A program made the translations under genes and the position numbers. Of a stretch of DNA of 64,000 bases, positions 11,656 to 23,113 are shown in pieces (the first letter of the stretch is position 1; each line of letters opens with the position of its first letter). The notes under the pieces were generated by a model. That model searched no databases and was not told the DNA's origin. It saw only the letters and a list, made by a program, of their open reading frames with translations. This stretch comes from Platanthera guangdongensis (lineage: Eukaryota; Streptophyta; Magnoliopsida; Asparagales; Orchidaceae). The stretch is taken from the NCBI GenBank assembly GCA_039583875.1, contig CM077152.1, positions 20,311,538-20,375,537 on the forward strand, written 5' to 3'.

Positions 11656-13225
11656 ATGACAAAAAGAAGCGCCCGTACATCAGAAGTATTCGTCCCAGGG
11701 GAGCACACTGAGTCGACTCACTCTCATCTACTTGTAGACGTGCCTCTCGAGGCAGAAACAGTTCTTGCCCCAGTAGCAGCATTGGAGGGACGAGTTCGTC
11801 AGATGGAGGAGCAGCAAACTGAGATGCTCACTTTGCTCAGGAATATGGGGACGCCACCCGCTCAGCCGCCAGCACCAACCAACCCCCCACCTCCGTTAAG
11901 CCATGACCAACCAAGGGAAGCTCCACAAAGAGAAGCGTCAGAAGAATCTCTGATGCCGTTAGTTCTACTCACCCGGTCCCCTGAGCAGCCAAACTGGTCG
12001 TCGCGACCGAGTCTTGGAAGAAGAGCCCCGTTTACCCCTGCGCGAAAGATTTACTCGGGAAGAAATACGGGAAGTGATCGCCGAGGAATACAGACAGGTT
12101 GGTCGCCCGGTATTCAACCCCGTCGACCGCTTCACCAAGGTTCCCCACTCGCACCACCGGTTTTGGCCCATCTGATCCCGCATGACTTCAAACTGCCCAA
12201 TATCGAAACCTTCGACGGAACGTACTATCCGCTAGAACACGTCAACCACTTTACCATGATCATGAGGATTTATAACGCACCCGATCAACTACTCTGTCAA
12301 GTCTTCCCAACCACTCTCAAAGGTCAAGCTCGGACTTGGTTCCATTCTTTAAGGGAAGGAACTATCACGAACTTTACAGTGCTCGCTAGGCAGTTCACCA
12401 ACTAGTTCATCGCCAATCGAAGAATCGTCCGAGACCCCTCACACTTGTCAGGAATCCGACAAAACGAGGGGGAATCTTTGAAGGAATTTTTCCGCTGGTT
12501 CACTGCAGAAGCCTGTCAGATCCCAGGAGTAGACCCAGAACTATTAAGGGGAGTATTCCTTGGAGGGCTTTGCCCCAGCGGATTCTACTTCGCACTGATG
12601 AGAGAAACTGTCCCCAGCTACCCAGACCTTGTACACCGCGTGGAAGCACAAATAGCAGCAGATGAAGCCATCGAAGCGCATCGTCAGCAGTTCGATGGGG
12701 ACCAGAAGCGCAAGAGGGATATAGAACAGCCCTCGAAACCCCAGGTAGGAAGATTCCAGGAAGAACGCCGAAATGACCAGCAACGACATGATTTCCAGAG
12801 AGACCAGCCATCCCGAGAATACACACTGTTGAACACCACTCGCACGCATGTACTTTATGTCATCCAGAACGAGCCGACTCTGCACCGCGCCAAGCAACCT
12901 GCCCCAAATCCCAGAAACGACCAGTCAAAGTACTATGAATTCCATCGAGGAACCACACACCACAGAGGAGTGTGCAAGACTAAATGATGAAATTGAGCGT
13001 CTAATCCGCCAGGGACTCCTAGGAAGATTCTTGCAAGGATGCCAAAAAGATCCACAAGCTCCCCCTAGGCAGGCAAGGGATCAGCAAGATGCCCACCAAG
13101 GAGGGGCCAATGACCGACAGATAGTCGGGAACATCGAAACCATCGCCGCGTCACCAATTCTCTCTACCCCGATATTTTTGATAAATACCCGGGAAAGTGT
13201 TCACCAAGTCGAAGGACGTAAGTAA
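11656..13225 (+). pseudogene. gag: Tat-like gag polyprotein, broken
   Basis: Gag forms the virus-like particle around the element RNA. From an ATG at 11656 the frame has a heptad-like segment (LEGRVRQMEEQQTEMLTLL), a proline-rich linker and the retrotransposon gag core (LPNIETFDGTYYPLEHVNHF ... FPTTLKGQARTWFHSL). An in-frame TAG lies at 12403-12405, and the same frame reopens (IANRRIV ... RQNEGESLKEFFRWF ... QIPGVD). Near 12960 a frame change shifts the reading to the Tat-type tail (TEECARLNDEIERLIRQGLL), ending at a stop before 13225. The basic tail replaces a classical CCHC knuckle, as I expect for this lineage. Two breaks make it non-functional as read. Confidence 0.85.
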
Positions 13226-13261
13226 GATTCCACTATAGTCTTCAAGGATGAGGATCTAGAA

Positions 13262-13800
13262 CAAGTCCAGATGCCCCATCAAGACCCCCTTGTAATCAGC
13301 GCAGGAATCAGAAATCCTTGCTACAAGGTTGGAAGGATACTCGTCGACAACGGAAAGTTCGGTCGACATCTTATTCTTCTACACGCTCCAAAGTATGAAG
13401 CTTACCGTTCAACATCTCACACCAACAACCTGGACCTGTCTACGGCTTTGATAACCATCCCGTCCAGGTCCAGGGGACAATAGCCTTACCAGTTACCATG
13501 AGAGAATTTCCAAGGCAGGCTACACACAAAATCCAGCTCGTCGTGGTAGATTCAAGCTCACCCTACAATGCAATTTTCGGGAGACCCCTTCAATCAGTCT
13601 TCAAAGCCGTTCCTTCAGATCTCACACCTCGCCATAAAATTCCCCACTACTACAGGGACGGGAGTCGTACGTGGAGAACAAGACGCTGCCAAAACGTGCT
13701 ACTCAAAGCAGGCCCAGGCAAAAGAGGACGTAACCCCGAATATCAGTGTATCTTTATTTAAACTTCCTCAAAAATGCTTTTATCATATTTTAACTCCATG
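13262..13800 (+). pseudogene. retroviral-type aspartic protease remnant
   Basis: Follows gag after a frame change. DPLVISAGIRNPCYKVGRIL leads to VDNGKFG where the family has an active-site D-T/S-G motif, so the catalytic signature is lost. After another frame change come DSSSPYNAIFGRP (the flap/second-half block) and TTTGTGVVRGEQDAAKTCY, typical of the stretch that in complete Tat elements leads into reverse transcriptase. Here the coding signal stops near 13760 and AT-rich DNA begins. The pol enzymes are absent rather than mutated. Confidence 0.75.
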
Positions 13801-13892
13801 ACAAGTAAGAACCGCAAGACTGAACACGTAAGACAATCAGTTATTTAATTATTACGTTTTATTTTTAACAATGTCCAACTAGTTTAAGTTAA

Positions 13893-14430
13893 AACTAAGC
13901 CGCGAGCGATACTCGTGCGAAAGGTAAGACTGCACATACGGTTTGAATACAAAAGCTATTCACCGAACCTGCCTTTTCTACGCCAGGACGTCGTCAGTGT
14001 CTGCCCCCCTCGCGACCAAGCTGCGGACGATCCCCCTGCAAACTAAGTCACGTGAGCGATACTCGTGCGAACGGTAAGATTGCGCATGCTGTTTGAATAC
14101 AAAAACTATTCACCAAACCTGCCTTTCTACGCCAGGACGTCGTTAGGGTCCTGCTCCCCTCACGAGCAAGCCGCGGACGATCCCCATGCGAACTAAGCCG
14201 CGAGCGATCCTCGTGCGAAAGGTAAGACTGCTCATGCGGTTTGAATACAGAAGCTATTCACCGAACCTGCCCTTCTACTCCAGGACGTCGTCAGGGCCTG
14301 CCCCCCTCACGACCAAGCTGCGGGCGATCCCCATGCAAAGTAAGTCACGGGCAATCCTCGTGCGAATTAAGCCGCGGGTGATCCCCGTGCGAACTAAGCC
14401 GCAGGTGATCCTCGTGCGAACTATGTTACT
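13893..14430. repeat. nested tandem repeats (about 149 bp and 30 bp)
   Basis: Three copies of a unit of about 149 bp start near 13893, 14041 and 14191, each beginning ACTAAGYC..CG.GAGCGAT. The last is followed from about 14341 by three shorter 29-30 bp units of the same opening motif (aactaagccgcgggtgatcc). The short unit is also the head of each long unit, so the long repeat seems to have grown from it. It lies between the truncated pol and the antisense gene, where Tat elements often carry tandem repeats. Confidence 0.85.
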
Positions 14431-14615
14431 AACCAACTACAGACACAATTATAGCCCCCGCAAAGCGATACTACGAGCCAAACAGTGCTCAAGAAAGAGA
14501 AAGAACACAAATCTCATTACAACAACATACAAATACATGCGCAAACACGCCGGTCAACAACCATCAATCAACAACAACAACAGTTCATTGAAAAAGCGAA
14601 AAATGCAAACAAATA

Positions 14616-16150
14616 CTAATACAAGAAAACAGCGCCGCTACGCGTCAGCCGCGTCGACATCAGAACCCTCGTCGCTAGAAAGGTCATCAAAGCTGAGGCT
14701 GGATACGTCACATCCCAAACTCCTGCTAACAAGAAGAAAAGCCTTCGACACTCCACGCCTGAGGGCCAACTCTCGAATGTCTTCCATCTGAGGCTCCACC
14801 TCTTGCTCCAAATCTCCTCGCGAACTTCCTCGCTGATCAAGCACTGATCCCTCATGTAATCCAGACGCTCCATATACTCCGCAAGGCCAGCAGCCTTCAA
14901 ATCCGACACACGGCTATCGAAAGACAACACCTCCACTTGGGCATTCGCCACACCAAGCTCCGCCTCCAAACGAGAAGTATCCTCTTGAGCGCGCTTTAAC
15001 ATCTGCATAGTCCTCTCCACTAGAGACTTCTCCTCCTCTACAGAAACCCGAGTCTCCTCCAGCTCCGCCTTCAGCTCCGATCTCATCTGGTGAAATCCAG
15101 AAACATCCCGGTCATAATCATCCTTCAAGGGGACAAGAGAACCCCCCGTAGCTTGAAATTTCTCCTGGAGAGCTAGGTATCTGTACTTCAAACTCACATA
15201 ATGGTCATTCCATGTAACGACAATCTGAACCCGAGCCTCTATCTGCAAAAGAAAAAGGAGAAGTCAGGGCAACATAACGATAAAAAGGAGCAAAAACAGA
15301 TTAAGCTCACTTACCACTTCATTCATCGCCTTTAAAGAAGAAGATAGCCTTGGAGCCACTCCCTCCGCAAGAAAAGACTGGGGGGCAGACGAACCAAGCA
15401 CCTGCACCTCAGGAGGCGAACCGCCGCGGCCACTGGAAGGGGAATCATTACTCGGAGAAGACAAACAAGGCATCGCGCTCCCGCCACCTCGGGAGACTAC
15501 AACGGCCTTCCGCTTCCGACTACCACCCAAAGACGTCTCAGCAGTCCGCCCAGAGACATAAGAAATGTCACACTGCAACAGACGCTTCTCCTCCACGAAC
15601 GACGAAATGCAGAACAAACGATTGACCAACTCTCGAGCCTCTGAAAATCAGAGTACCGGAGAAAACTCCCGCTCCTTTCTCTTTTGGCGACGACAACGGT
15701 CAGGTAACACGTTGCACAGCTCTGGAAAGCCCCAAAAATTCCTGACATAACCAAACAAAGTATTCTCATGAACGGCGGTCCGTCCGAACCTCAAAATCGA
15801 GTCAACTCTTGTTGCTGCAAATCTCCACCCGCTCGCCACCATCGGAGCGAACGTCGCACAAGTACCGAAAGCAATCCAAAGAGTGTCTCCCGCCATGCTC
15901 GTGAAAGAAGACGACCAATCACATAAGACGCATCACAACCAAGGGAGTGAACTGAGAAATTGGCACGCCACAAAACATCAGAATCACAACCACTTCTTCG
16001 TACGGGGGGAACCGAAACCCCGATCTCAAGGTAGTCTCGCAGATCGTCAACCAGCCACGAGCAGGATTCTGCACCCTCTCCTCAGCACGCGGTATCCTCA
16101 CTTCAAAGTCGGTAGAAAGGTCGAATCTCCTCCTCCAAATTGCAACTTAG
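14616..16150 (-). pseudogene. antisense 'putative gypsy-type transposon' / coiled-coil gene remnant
   Basis: Reads opposite to gag. From the right, a block near 16010-15925 (GFRFPPYEEVVVILMFCGVP then SQFTP) resembles the start of the plant 'putative gypsy type transposon' domain family (Transposase_28-like), continuing in shifted frames through about 15650. A Ser/Gly-rich, basic linker follows (GGSRKRKAVVVSRGGGS near 15500). The last open frame, 15248-14616 (210 codons), has a long coiled coil (MRSELKAELEETRVSVEEEK ... AELGVANAQVEVL). The upstream half has several stops and frame changes. Such antisense ORFs are known from Tat-lineage elements; their role is unsettled. The family call is by eye. 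Confidence 0.6.
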
Positions 16151-16341
16151 TACTCGGTAAGAGAAGAGCGAAGACGCATCAGCCGAGCAGTACGTTTTGA
16201 GCCATGTCACAAATAATAAAAAGTTAGGCTGAAAAGTCCGGACAAAAGCCATCCACGACGCACCCGAAAGCATTCATGTGCCCCGACACGCACGAAAAGC
16301 CCCATACAAACGTGCACGCAAGCCAACACGCACGCACGCCC

Positions 16342-16413
16342 AGGAGGCGCATATGCGCTAGGAGGCGCATATGCGCTAGGAGGCGCATATGCGCTAGGAG
16401 GCGCATATGCGCT
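16342..16413. repeat. 4 x 18-bp palindromic tandem repeat
   Basis: Four perfect copies of aggaggcgcatatgcgct. Each contains the 12-bp palindrome GCGCATATGCGC, so the array could form cruciforms or bind a dimeric protein several times over. Confidence 0.95.
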
Positions 16414-16429
16414 AGGAGCCCGTGCACAG

Positions 16430-16770
16430 CCAGGCACGCGCCCCGCGCTTCGAAGTCGGGCAGGCGCATACGTGCACTCGCGCGCAAGGCCACGCACATG
16501 CGCGCACGCGCGCGAGAACGGGCACGCGCGCGGGATCGCGCGCGCGCCAGGCACGCGCCCGCGCTGCTCACATGCGCGCGGGATCGCGTGCGCGCGCCCG
16601 CGCAGCCATTTGCGCGGCCAGGCGCGCGCCGGCGCGCCGGAACTGGCCCGCGCGTCGGAACGGGCTTGCGCGCCGCACGATCAGTCGCGCGCCCGCTCAC
16701 GCAGGCGCGCCGGCGCGCGCCGGAGCGCACACTCGCGCGTGCACCCGCGCGGGACGGCTCGCAACCACTC
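16430..16770. other. CG/CA alternating purine-pyrimidine block
   Basis: About 340 bp dominated by CGCGCG, GCACGCGC and GGCGCGCC words, i.e. long alternating pyrimidine-purine runs with very high CpG density. It lies just downstream of the palindromic repeats and upstream of the 3' LTR. Open frames on both strands here are compositional, not genes. Confidence 0.85.
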
Positions 16771-17283
16771 GCGCGCAGTATGATACGTGCATACGTGCAC
16801 GACTTGCCGCGTGACGTTCCAGCGCGGGCGCGACCGCCCAAGCCTCTGCGGGGGCACCCACATGTCTACGTACACATGCTCGCGCACACCCGCACGCACC
16901 CCGTGCACTGTCACGATCACAGAAGCAATAATCTCCTCCCCCAGGCATGATAATCATTTCTCATATATCAAAATGGTTACTAACATTTTTTACCCGAGAT
17001 TGCAGGGCATAACCGCTCGCCAGCGCAAGTCCGTCACCATGCGCCGAATGTACCCTCGGGCTCGCAAGAAGCCCTCAAGAAAGTGAAGGCAGAAAGGGGC
17101 AAGATTGTCCTTATGAGCAAGGTTTTGGGGCGAGAAGACCTCCAGCGGCGAGAGGCCTCGAGGCGAGAAGGCCTCCAGCGGCGAAGACCTCATAACAAAG
17201 GCGCCGGCGAGACGGGCAGTGGGTCCATCTCGTGTGCACTCGCCAGGGCAAGGATTTTTATATTCTGTCAGGGGCACCCTTAT

Positions 17284-18961
17284 TGATATATAGGGCGGAT
17301 TTGGCTGTTGGCAACCCCATTTTATCGAAAATAAGGGGTTCTTCAGAAGGGGGACATTTTCCAGGGAATCCACAGGAACTCTAGGGGAAGCTCTCAGATC
17401 TCCACCCAAAAGGAGTGGGGATCACGCCCTATTTTGCGAACATTTGTTTGACAATGAAAGTGAACAAAACAAGCGCACCTCGCGATCAGAGGCAATTGAT
17501 AGGGATTAACACTGTCGATCCCCATGAGGATCGCTGATCCCACTCCGCATGGTACCACTCTGGGGTAACCACCGCACCTCGCCGGCGACGGGCAGCCGAC
17601 CTCCTCCCCGGCCGCCCGCCCCCGTTCGCACGGTCGGAAGAGGCGGCCGACCGGGTCGCCCCCTCCTCGACCGCCCGAGCGACCAAGGGGGTGACCGACC
17701 GAGTCGCCTCTCCTCGGCCGACCCAAGCGGTCATGGGGGCGGCCGACCGGGCCGCCCCTCCCCTTGGCCGCTGGCGACCAAAGGGGCGGCCGCCCCGGCC
17801 GCCTGTTCGGCTAAGGGGTCGGCCAATCCGGGCCACCCCCCTCTCCTTGGCCGTCAGCGACCAAAGGGGCGGCCTCCCCAGCCGCCCCTTTGCCTGGTCG
17901 CCGATGCGGGCTAAGGGGGCGGCCAACCGGGCCTCCCCCCCACTCCTTCGTCCGGCGGCCAAAGGCGGCCGCCCCTCGCCTTGGCCACCAGTGGCCAAGG
18001 GGGCGACCGCCCAAGCCGCCCCCTCACTCGGCTGCCGGCGCGCGGCTGCGAAGAGCGGCCTCTCCTCCCCGACCACTGTCAGCGGCCCTCTTTCGCCGGC
18101 GAACTTGACGGCAAGTTCATCGGCCGCCCGTGAATTGAAGGCCCTCTCGTGCCGTCCGATCAGGGGGGAGCATGCTGTTTGATCCGCGCGTAACCACCAA
18201 CGAACCATCAGGTTAGTGAGGAGAAGAATTTAATTAATATTTTATTATTAATTAAATACTCTCCCGATAGCTTGGATGCACGCACATTTAAATCTATACT
18301 GAAATCATTTATGCGGGTGGTTACAGTGTGCGGATAACCGCGTAACCACCGTAAGCACCTCCTGGAACTTATAAAAGGAGCCTCAGGGCTCCTCATTTCC
18401 TAACTTTTTTTCCTCCGAGTCTTCTTCATCCTCAGGTGTAAGCTCTGTCGAATTTCTCGTACGAGCAGCACCCGAGCCGCACCTGAGTCGCACCTGAGTC
18501 GCACCCAAGCTACCAGTGGGCCGAGCCAAAGCCACCCGGACTCAGCAAACCGTTCAAGTCTCAAGCAGCCTCTGCAAGCCCAAGTGCTCCCTTCCGCATC
18601 CAAATTCCGGCAGACTGCTAACGACAGACCACCAACGCAAAGCGCAAGTTGTAACTATTCCCGGCGCGACGGCCTGTCGTCCGCTGCGCGCAAGTACTCT
18701 CTCATCCCCAAAGTTGTAAATAGAGGTGACTTGTCACCCTCGACTTCACCAACAAGCTGTAACAACCTAGTAATAGTGGACTTTGATCGGCACAGATACG
18801 GTCACGTGGTTTTTTACCCGGTTGAATGAGGTTTTTCCACGTTAAAACTGCTCGTGTATAATTATCCTATTCATTTGGCTGTGTGCGCGCTCGACCGTCC
18901 CAAGAGCTAAGACGGTCCAAAAATTCCGGCCCGACCTGAACGTTCGAGTTAATCCGCAACA
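17284..18961 (+). repeat. 3' LTR of the TR-GAG element
   Basis: Starts TGATATATAGGG and ends TTAATCCGCAACA, followed by the target repeat ACTAT. It matches the 5' LTR over U3, the TATA box (18370-18377) and R-U5, but is about 170 bp longer near its left end. The two copies differ at many places, so the insertion is not recent. Confidence 0.8.
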
Positions 18962-19318
18962 ACTATATATAATAAAAGAAGAAAAATAGAGCATTGGTTT
19001 TCCATCTCCGTAACAACAACGTTGAAAATTTACCCAGCTTTCTATGAAAATTTAAGATGGAATTTAAATATTTAGGGCAGATCTAGTCCAAACATAAAGA
19101 TGGAAGGAGACCAATTCCGCATAATTTTCGTATTCACATAATGAAAATTTTGAATCCATCTAATGCGATAATTTTGAATGCTTTTATTTCCATTTGTTTG
19201 TAAAAATTTGGTGTGTACTTATAATTTTTAGATATGCACCCTAAAATTGATATGTATGCAACAATTATCTTAAAAAATTATGTCCACATTTTTGTAAATT
19301 TATTCAGGCTTATACTGT

Positions 19319-19485
19319 CTTTAACATGGTGGGGTCATAAATGCACTAGTTAAACCACCATTTGTTGCACTTAACAAACATCATCCATCTAAACATAAAA
19401 GTGGATGAAATTCTTTAGGTGGATGTCTACAAATGACAATTTAACCCCCATGTTCATGACCGCCATCACCCTGCGAAACGGAGCA
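19319..19485 (-). mobile_element. MITE family B, copy 1
   Basis: About 167 bp. The right end (GACCGCCATCACCCTGCGAA ... GGAGC) is the inverse of the GCTCCGTTTGGCACGGTGG end shared by family B, with internal ATCCACTTTTATGTTYRAA blocks also found at 20021, 47641 and 50339. It abuts a family A copy on its right, separated only by a TAA. Confidence 0.7.
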
Positions 19486-19488
19486 TAA

Positions 19489-19609
19489 GGCGGAGTACTT
19501 ATTTTCACCGTTCAAGCGGTTATGACCGCATGAACCGGACCTTAAGTCAACCGGTCCGGTTCATGCAGTCGTTACCGTTTGATCGGTGAAAATATGTCCA
19601 CACACGGTT
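19489..19609. mobile_element. MITE family A, copy 1
   Basis: A near-perfect fold-back of about 120 bp. The left arm reads ACTTATTTTCACCG..CAAGCGGTTATGACCGCATGAACCGG; the right arm is its inverse ending CGGTGAAAATATGT. It is flanked by TAA at 19486-19488 and 19610-19612, the Tourist-type target duplication. Copies 2 and 3 are at 47511 and 50198. Confidence 0.8.
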
Positions 19610-20020
19610 TAAATTCAGTCACTGTCCATGCTGTGCCAAAACTCTTATCACCAGATTACTACACAAATACTCTTTTCTGAAGTTTTCCAGCAAAGCCCAG
19701 CGAAGATACAAACGGGCCATTTAAAAAAGCTCGTTTCATACAATATATATTGGTTTTGAAATTTAGAAAGTAGGCCCATTTATAAAAAGTGCCCCAAGAA
19801 GTTCGCATAATTACAAGTTTTTTTTAGAAGTTGAACCCTCTATCTTTTGAAATTACAACAACGTCATATAAATTTACATTTTATAGCACACATGTACAAA
19901 AATGCCCCTTGAATTTTTCACCGGAGAGGGGTATTTTTGTGCACGCATTTTATTAAATGTAAACTTATAGAAATTTTTAATTTTAAATGATCTCCAAATC
20001 TTCCTAGAACATTTTCTCTA

Positions 20021-20186
20021 GGCCTAGTTTGGCACGGTGGTGCGGTCATGAATATGAGGGTTAAATTATCATTTTCTAAGGCCCACCTAAGAAACTTCAT
20101 CCACTTCTATGTTCAAATAAATAATATTTGTTAGGTGATCCTTAATAAATAACAGTTTAACTCCTGCCTTTATGACTGCCACCACC
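20021..20186 (+). mobile_element. MITE family B, copy 4, interrupted
   Basis: Starts CCTAGTTTGGCACGGTGGTG and follows the family B body up to ATGACTGCCACCAC, where a hAT element begins at 20187. The last bases of the inverted repeat are missing, as expected if the hAT element landed in it. Confidence 0.7.
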
Positions 20187-22680
20187 AGTGACGGAATTAG
20201 GATTTGAAAACCGCCCGGGAACAATAAATTTTAACATACATTTTATTGAAAGTAGAAGAAGATAGCAGAACATTAAAAAAACTTACAGATCAACAATCGA
20301 ATTTACGTTGACACATGCTCTGAAAACGTGAAATAATTTCTTCAGTTGTAATTGTATCCGCAACGTCCTTTTCAATGTAAGCCATCAACAATCATTCATC
20401 CATTCATCTCCCATCCTGTTTCGCAGACGATTTTTGATTATCTTCATTGCCGAAAATGTTATTTCAACACTAGCTGTTGCAACTGGTAAGAGACAAGTCA
20501 ACTTTAACAATCTGAAAACTAGTTGATAAATCTCTTGTTTTTTTAATTCCACTATTTTTTGAAGCAGTTCACTGATTCCCTTAACTTCTGAAAATATATC
20601 TGGTGATGCAGTTCGCATGTCACAAATGTATATGTCAAGTTGTCCTTCAAGTAACTGCAACTCTATCAGAGTAAAATCATATGAATATAATTCAGCAAGA
20701 TGAATTAGTTTTTGTTTATCATAAGCAGCAAATTTATCCTTTGGGTCAAGACAAGCGACACATAACAACAATTCAGTGTTTACTTCATCGAAACGTTCAT
20801 TTAGCTCATTTAACATCCAGTCAAGCACTGCATTATATATTTCAATTCTGAAAAAATGTAAATTTGTAATTTCACGTGTGTTGCGTCTTGATCTACCTGA
20901 TTGAACGAACTTCTCATTCATAATTGGAACTTCTATGTCATGTTTACAACAAAACATAGAGACTTCAACAATAAATGATTCTCACTCAACTTCATTATTT
21001 CTCATCTGTAATAATAACAATTTTGACAACTTTACAAAATGCATTGCGTTGACAATATCTTGATCCTTTTTTTGCAACGCTTGTGATAACTCGTTAATTT
21101 TGACAAAATACGTTTCATCAAATGAATCACAAATGGAAATTTAAAAGTCAAGATAACTTGTAACATTGTGCTTGTCATATCTCTTTGGTTTCCATCTGCC
21201 CCATCAATTACAACAATCTCCAGTACATCAACAATCGATGAAAACATACGAATGAAATTTAAAACTGTCATATAATGTGAATCCCATCTCGTATCTCCGG
21301 CACGTTTGAGCTCTAAAGCTTGATTCAACCCTTGACCACTTTCCAACTCTCTGCAACTGAGCTCTCTAGCAACCCGATCAACTTCCAATGCTCGAAGAGA
21401 ATCACGCCGTTTACAAGAACCGCCAACAACATTCAAAACAGTGCTAATAAGTGTGAAAAGCTCGACAATATCAGAATTTCCTTCTGCAACCGCTACTAGC
21501 ACCAACTGTAGGTGATGTGCAAAACAATGAACATAAAAAGCACACCTGTTTTCATTCAAAATCAAAGCTTTTAGCCCTCTGAACTCGCCTTTCATATTGC
21601 TAGCGCCATCATATCCTTGCCCACGCAATTTAGATATACTAAGACCATATTGCATAAATAACGACTCAATGCCAGCTTTTAAAGATAATGCAGTAGTGTC
21701 GGCTACATGAACAAAACCAAGAAGACGCTCCACAATCTTACCACTGGATTTCACATAGCGTAAAACAACGGACACCTGCTCTTTTGTAGAAACATCACGC
21801 AATTCATCCATTAAAACTGTAAAACAATCTTCTCCAATCTCACGAACGATTTTTTTGTTGTCTCTGTTGCAATTGCTGAAACTATTTCTTTTTGAATCTT
21901 AGGTGATATAAGCTGACAATTTCGAGGAGCATTTTGAAGCGCAACTGCCTTAATGTCATCATTATGCGAGACAAGAAAATTCATAAGCTCCAAAAATTGC
22001 TTCGATTGATAGACTCTTTACTCTCATCGTGACCACGAAAAGACAATGCTTGTCGTAAAAGAAATCTAACGCAATCAATTGAAGCACATAAACGAGCATG
22101 ATAATCTATACTTTGTTGTTCTTCTTGTCTCGCAAAAGTAATCTCAATACCCTGTTTTTGATTCATCAAAGTATCGTAAAGTTTTCTAGAAGCATTATGT
22201 GGAGTAGTGTGAGTTCCAACATGTTTTTCCAATACTGTTTTATCTTTCCAATTTCTGAATCCTCTAGTAGTAAAAGTAGGCTCACAACCTCTTTCGGGGA
22301 AAATATAACAGTAAAGACAAAATGCTGCATCCTTTTGGTTACTATATTCTAACCAGCCTTTAAACCCATTAAACCAATTCCTATTAAAGCGCCGAGCTTT
22401 TTTTCCGATTTCTGTTTGGGAAAATATTTCTAACTGAGGTTGACAAGGACCTTTTTGCAAATAATATCTTCGTACTGAGTCTTGAACATTTGCATCATAG
22501 GAATTTATAGGATGTCTTAAGCCTGGATCTGAAGTTAAATCTTCTATTTTAAACTCTTCTACGCGACTTCTTTTGGCAGTTAAAACTAACTCCTGAGAAT
22601 CTATTGAACTTTGACAAGCTCCTTTTTTCGAAAAAAATTTCTCCATTGCACTAACTAAACACACTCCATAAAATCAACGG
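20187..22680 (-). pseudogene. hAT transposase gene (TTF-zinc-finger / DUF4371 type), decayed
   Basis: Reading leftward from 22664, the first frame (227 codons) has a TTF-type zinc-finger region (RRFNRNWFNGFKGWLEYSNQ, then FCLYCYIF). After frame breaks near 21990 and 21811 comes the DUF4371/transposase core (FVHVADTTALSLKAGIE, LRGQGYDGASNMKGEF, CFAHHLQLVLVAVA, GDTRWDSHY). The last part (20957-20385, then shifted to about 20296) holds the hAT dimerisation block (LLKLTCLLPVATASVEITFS then MKIIKNRLRNRM). Several stops and frameshifts mean it is inactive. The left end CAGTGACGGAATTAGGATT has the form of hAT ends and interrupts a MITE. The right end is not found. A host gene of this family is possible but unlikely given the terminal sequence. 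Confidence 0.85.
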
Positions 22681-22930
22681 GACATTCCCGTTAGCGCGAC
22701 TAGGGCTAATCGTTATGTACATCACAAACATCACCGATCTGGGCTTACCGCCACGGGTAGGCTTCACTCAGCATGCCTAAATCTAGACTCGCGCATCGGA
22801 TCACTAATGCATAAAAATATGCCGGGGATGGACACAATCGACCCGGAGGTTTACAATGAACCGAGGGAAACACACACCGCGTCCAATTGAAGGCGGGTGG
22901 CCCTCCTAAGCAAAGTAAAAGCAAAAAACT

Positions 22931-23113
22931 ACATCGGGGTCGCAATCCCAGGCCCTGGCGGAGTCCCCGCTCTCCACCGCGTAGTGGGAGAGGGACTCTT
23001 CGTGCAGCTCACACATCAAAATACATCGGGGTCGCAATCCCACGCCCTGACGGAGTCCCCATCCTCAACCGAATTGGCGTGAGGGGACTCTCATTGCACA
23101 AAAAAAAATTACA
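22931..23113. repeat. 92-bp direct duplication
   Basis: acatcggggtcgcaatccca begins at 22931 and again at 23023, each followed by a gccctg.cggagtcccc block and a gtgrgrggactct tail. It lies between the decayed hAT gene and Tekay-1 and may be part of the hAT element's untranslated end. Confidence 0.75.

Larger units (their letters stand above)
10031..18961 (+). mobile_element. Tat-like LTR element with gag but no RT/integrase (TR-GAG type)
   Basis: Bounded by homologous LTRs (10031-11540 and 17284-18961) that start TG and, in the 3' copy, end CA. It is flanked by the 5-bp duplication ACTAT at 10026-10030 and 18962-18966. The interior holds a gag with a Tat-type C-terminus, a broken protease, tandem repeats (13893-14430), an antisense gene remnant (about 14640-16150), 18-bp palindromic repeats (16342-16413) and an alternating CG block. 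No reverse transcriptase, RNase H or integrase is present, so it must have been mobilised by another element's enzymes. Tat-lineage elements are known to carry extra antisense ORFs between pol and the 3' LTR, and the order here fits. Confidence 0.85.

Noticed and set aside
13893..14430. CRISPR-like array
   Set aside because: Eukaryotic transposon DNA; the units are contiguous without variable spacers.
16207..16957. Arg/Ala-rich frames on both strands around 16.2-16.9 kb
   Set aside because: Alternating CG/CA sequence is open in all frames; no domain and no codon bias.
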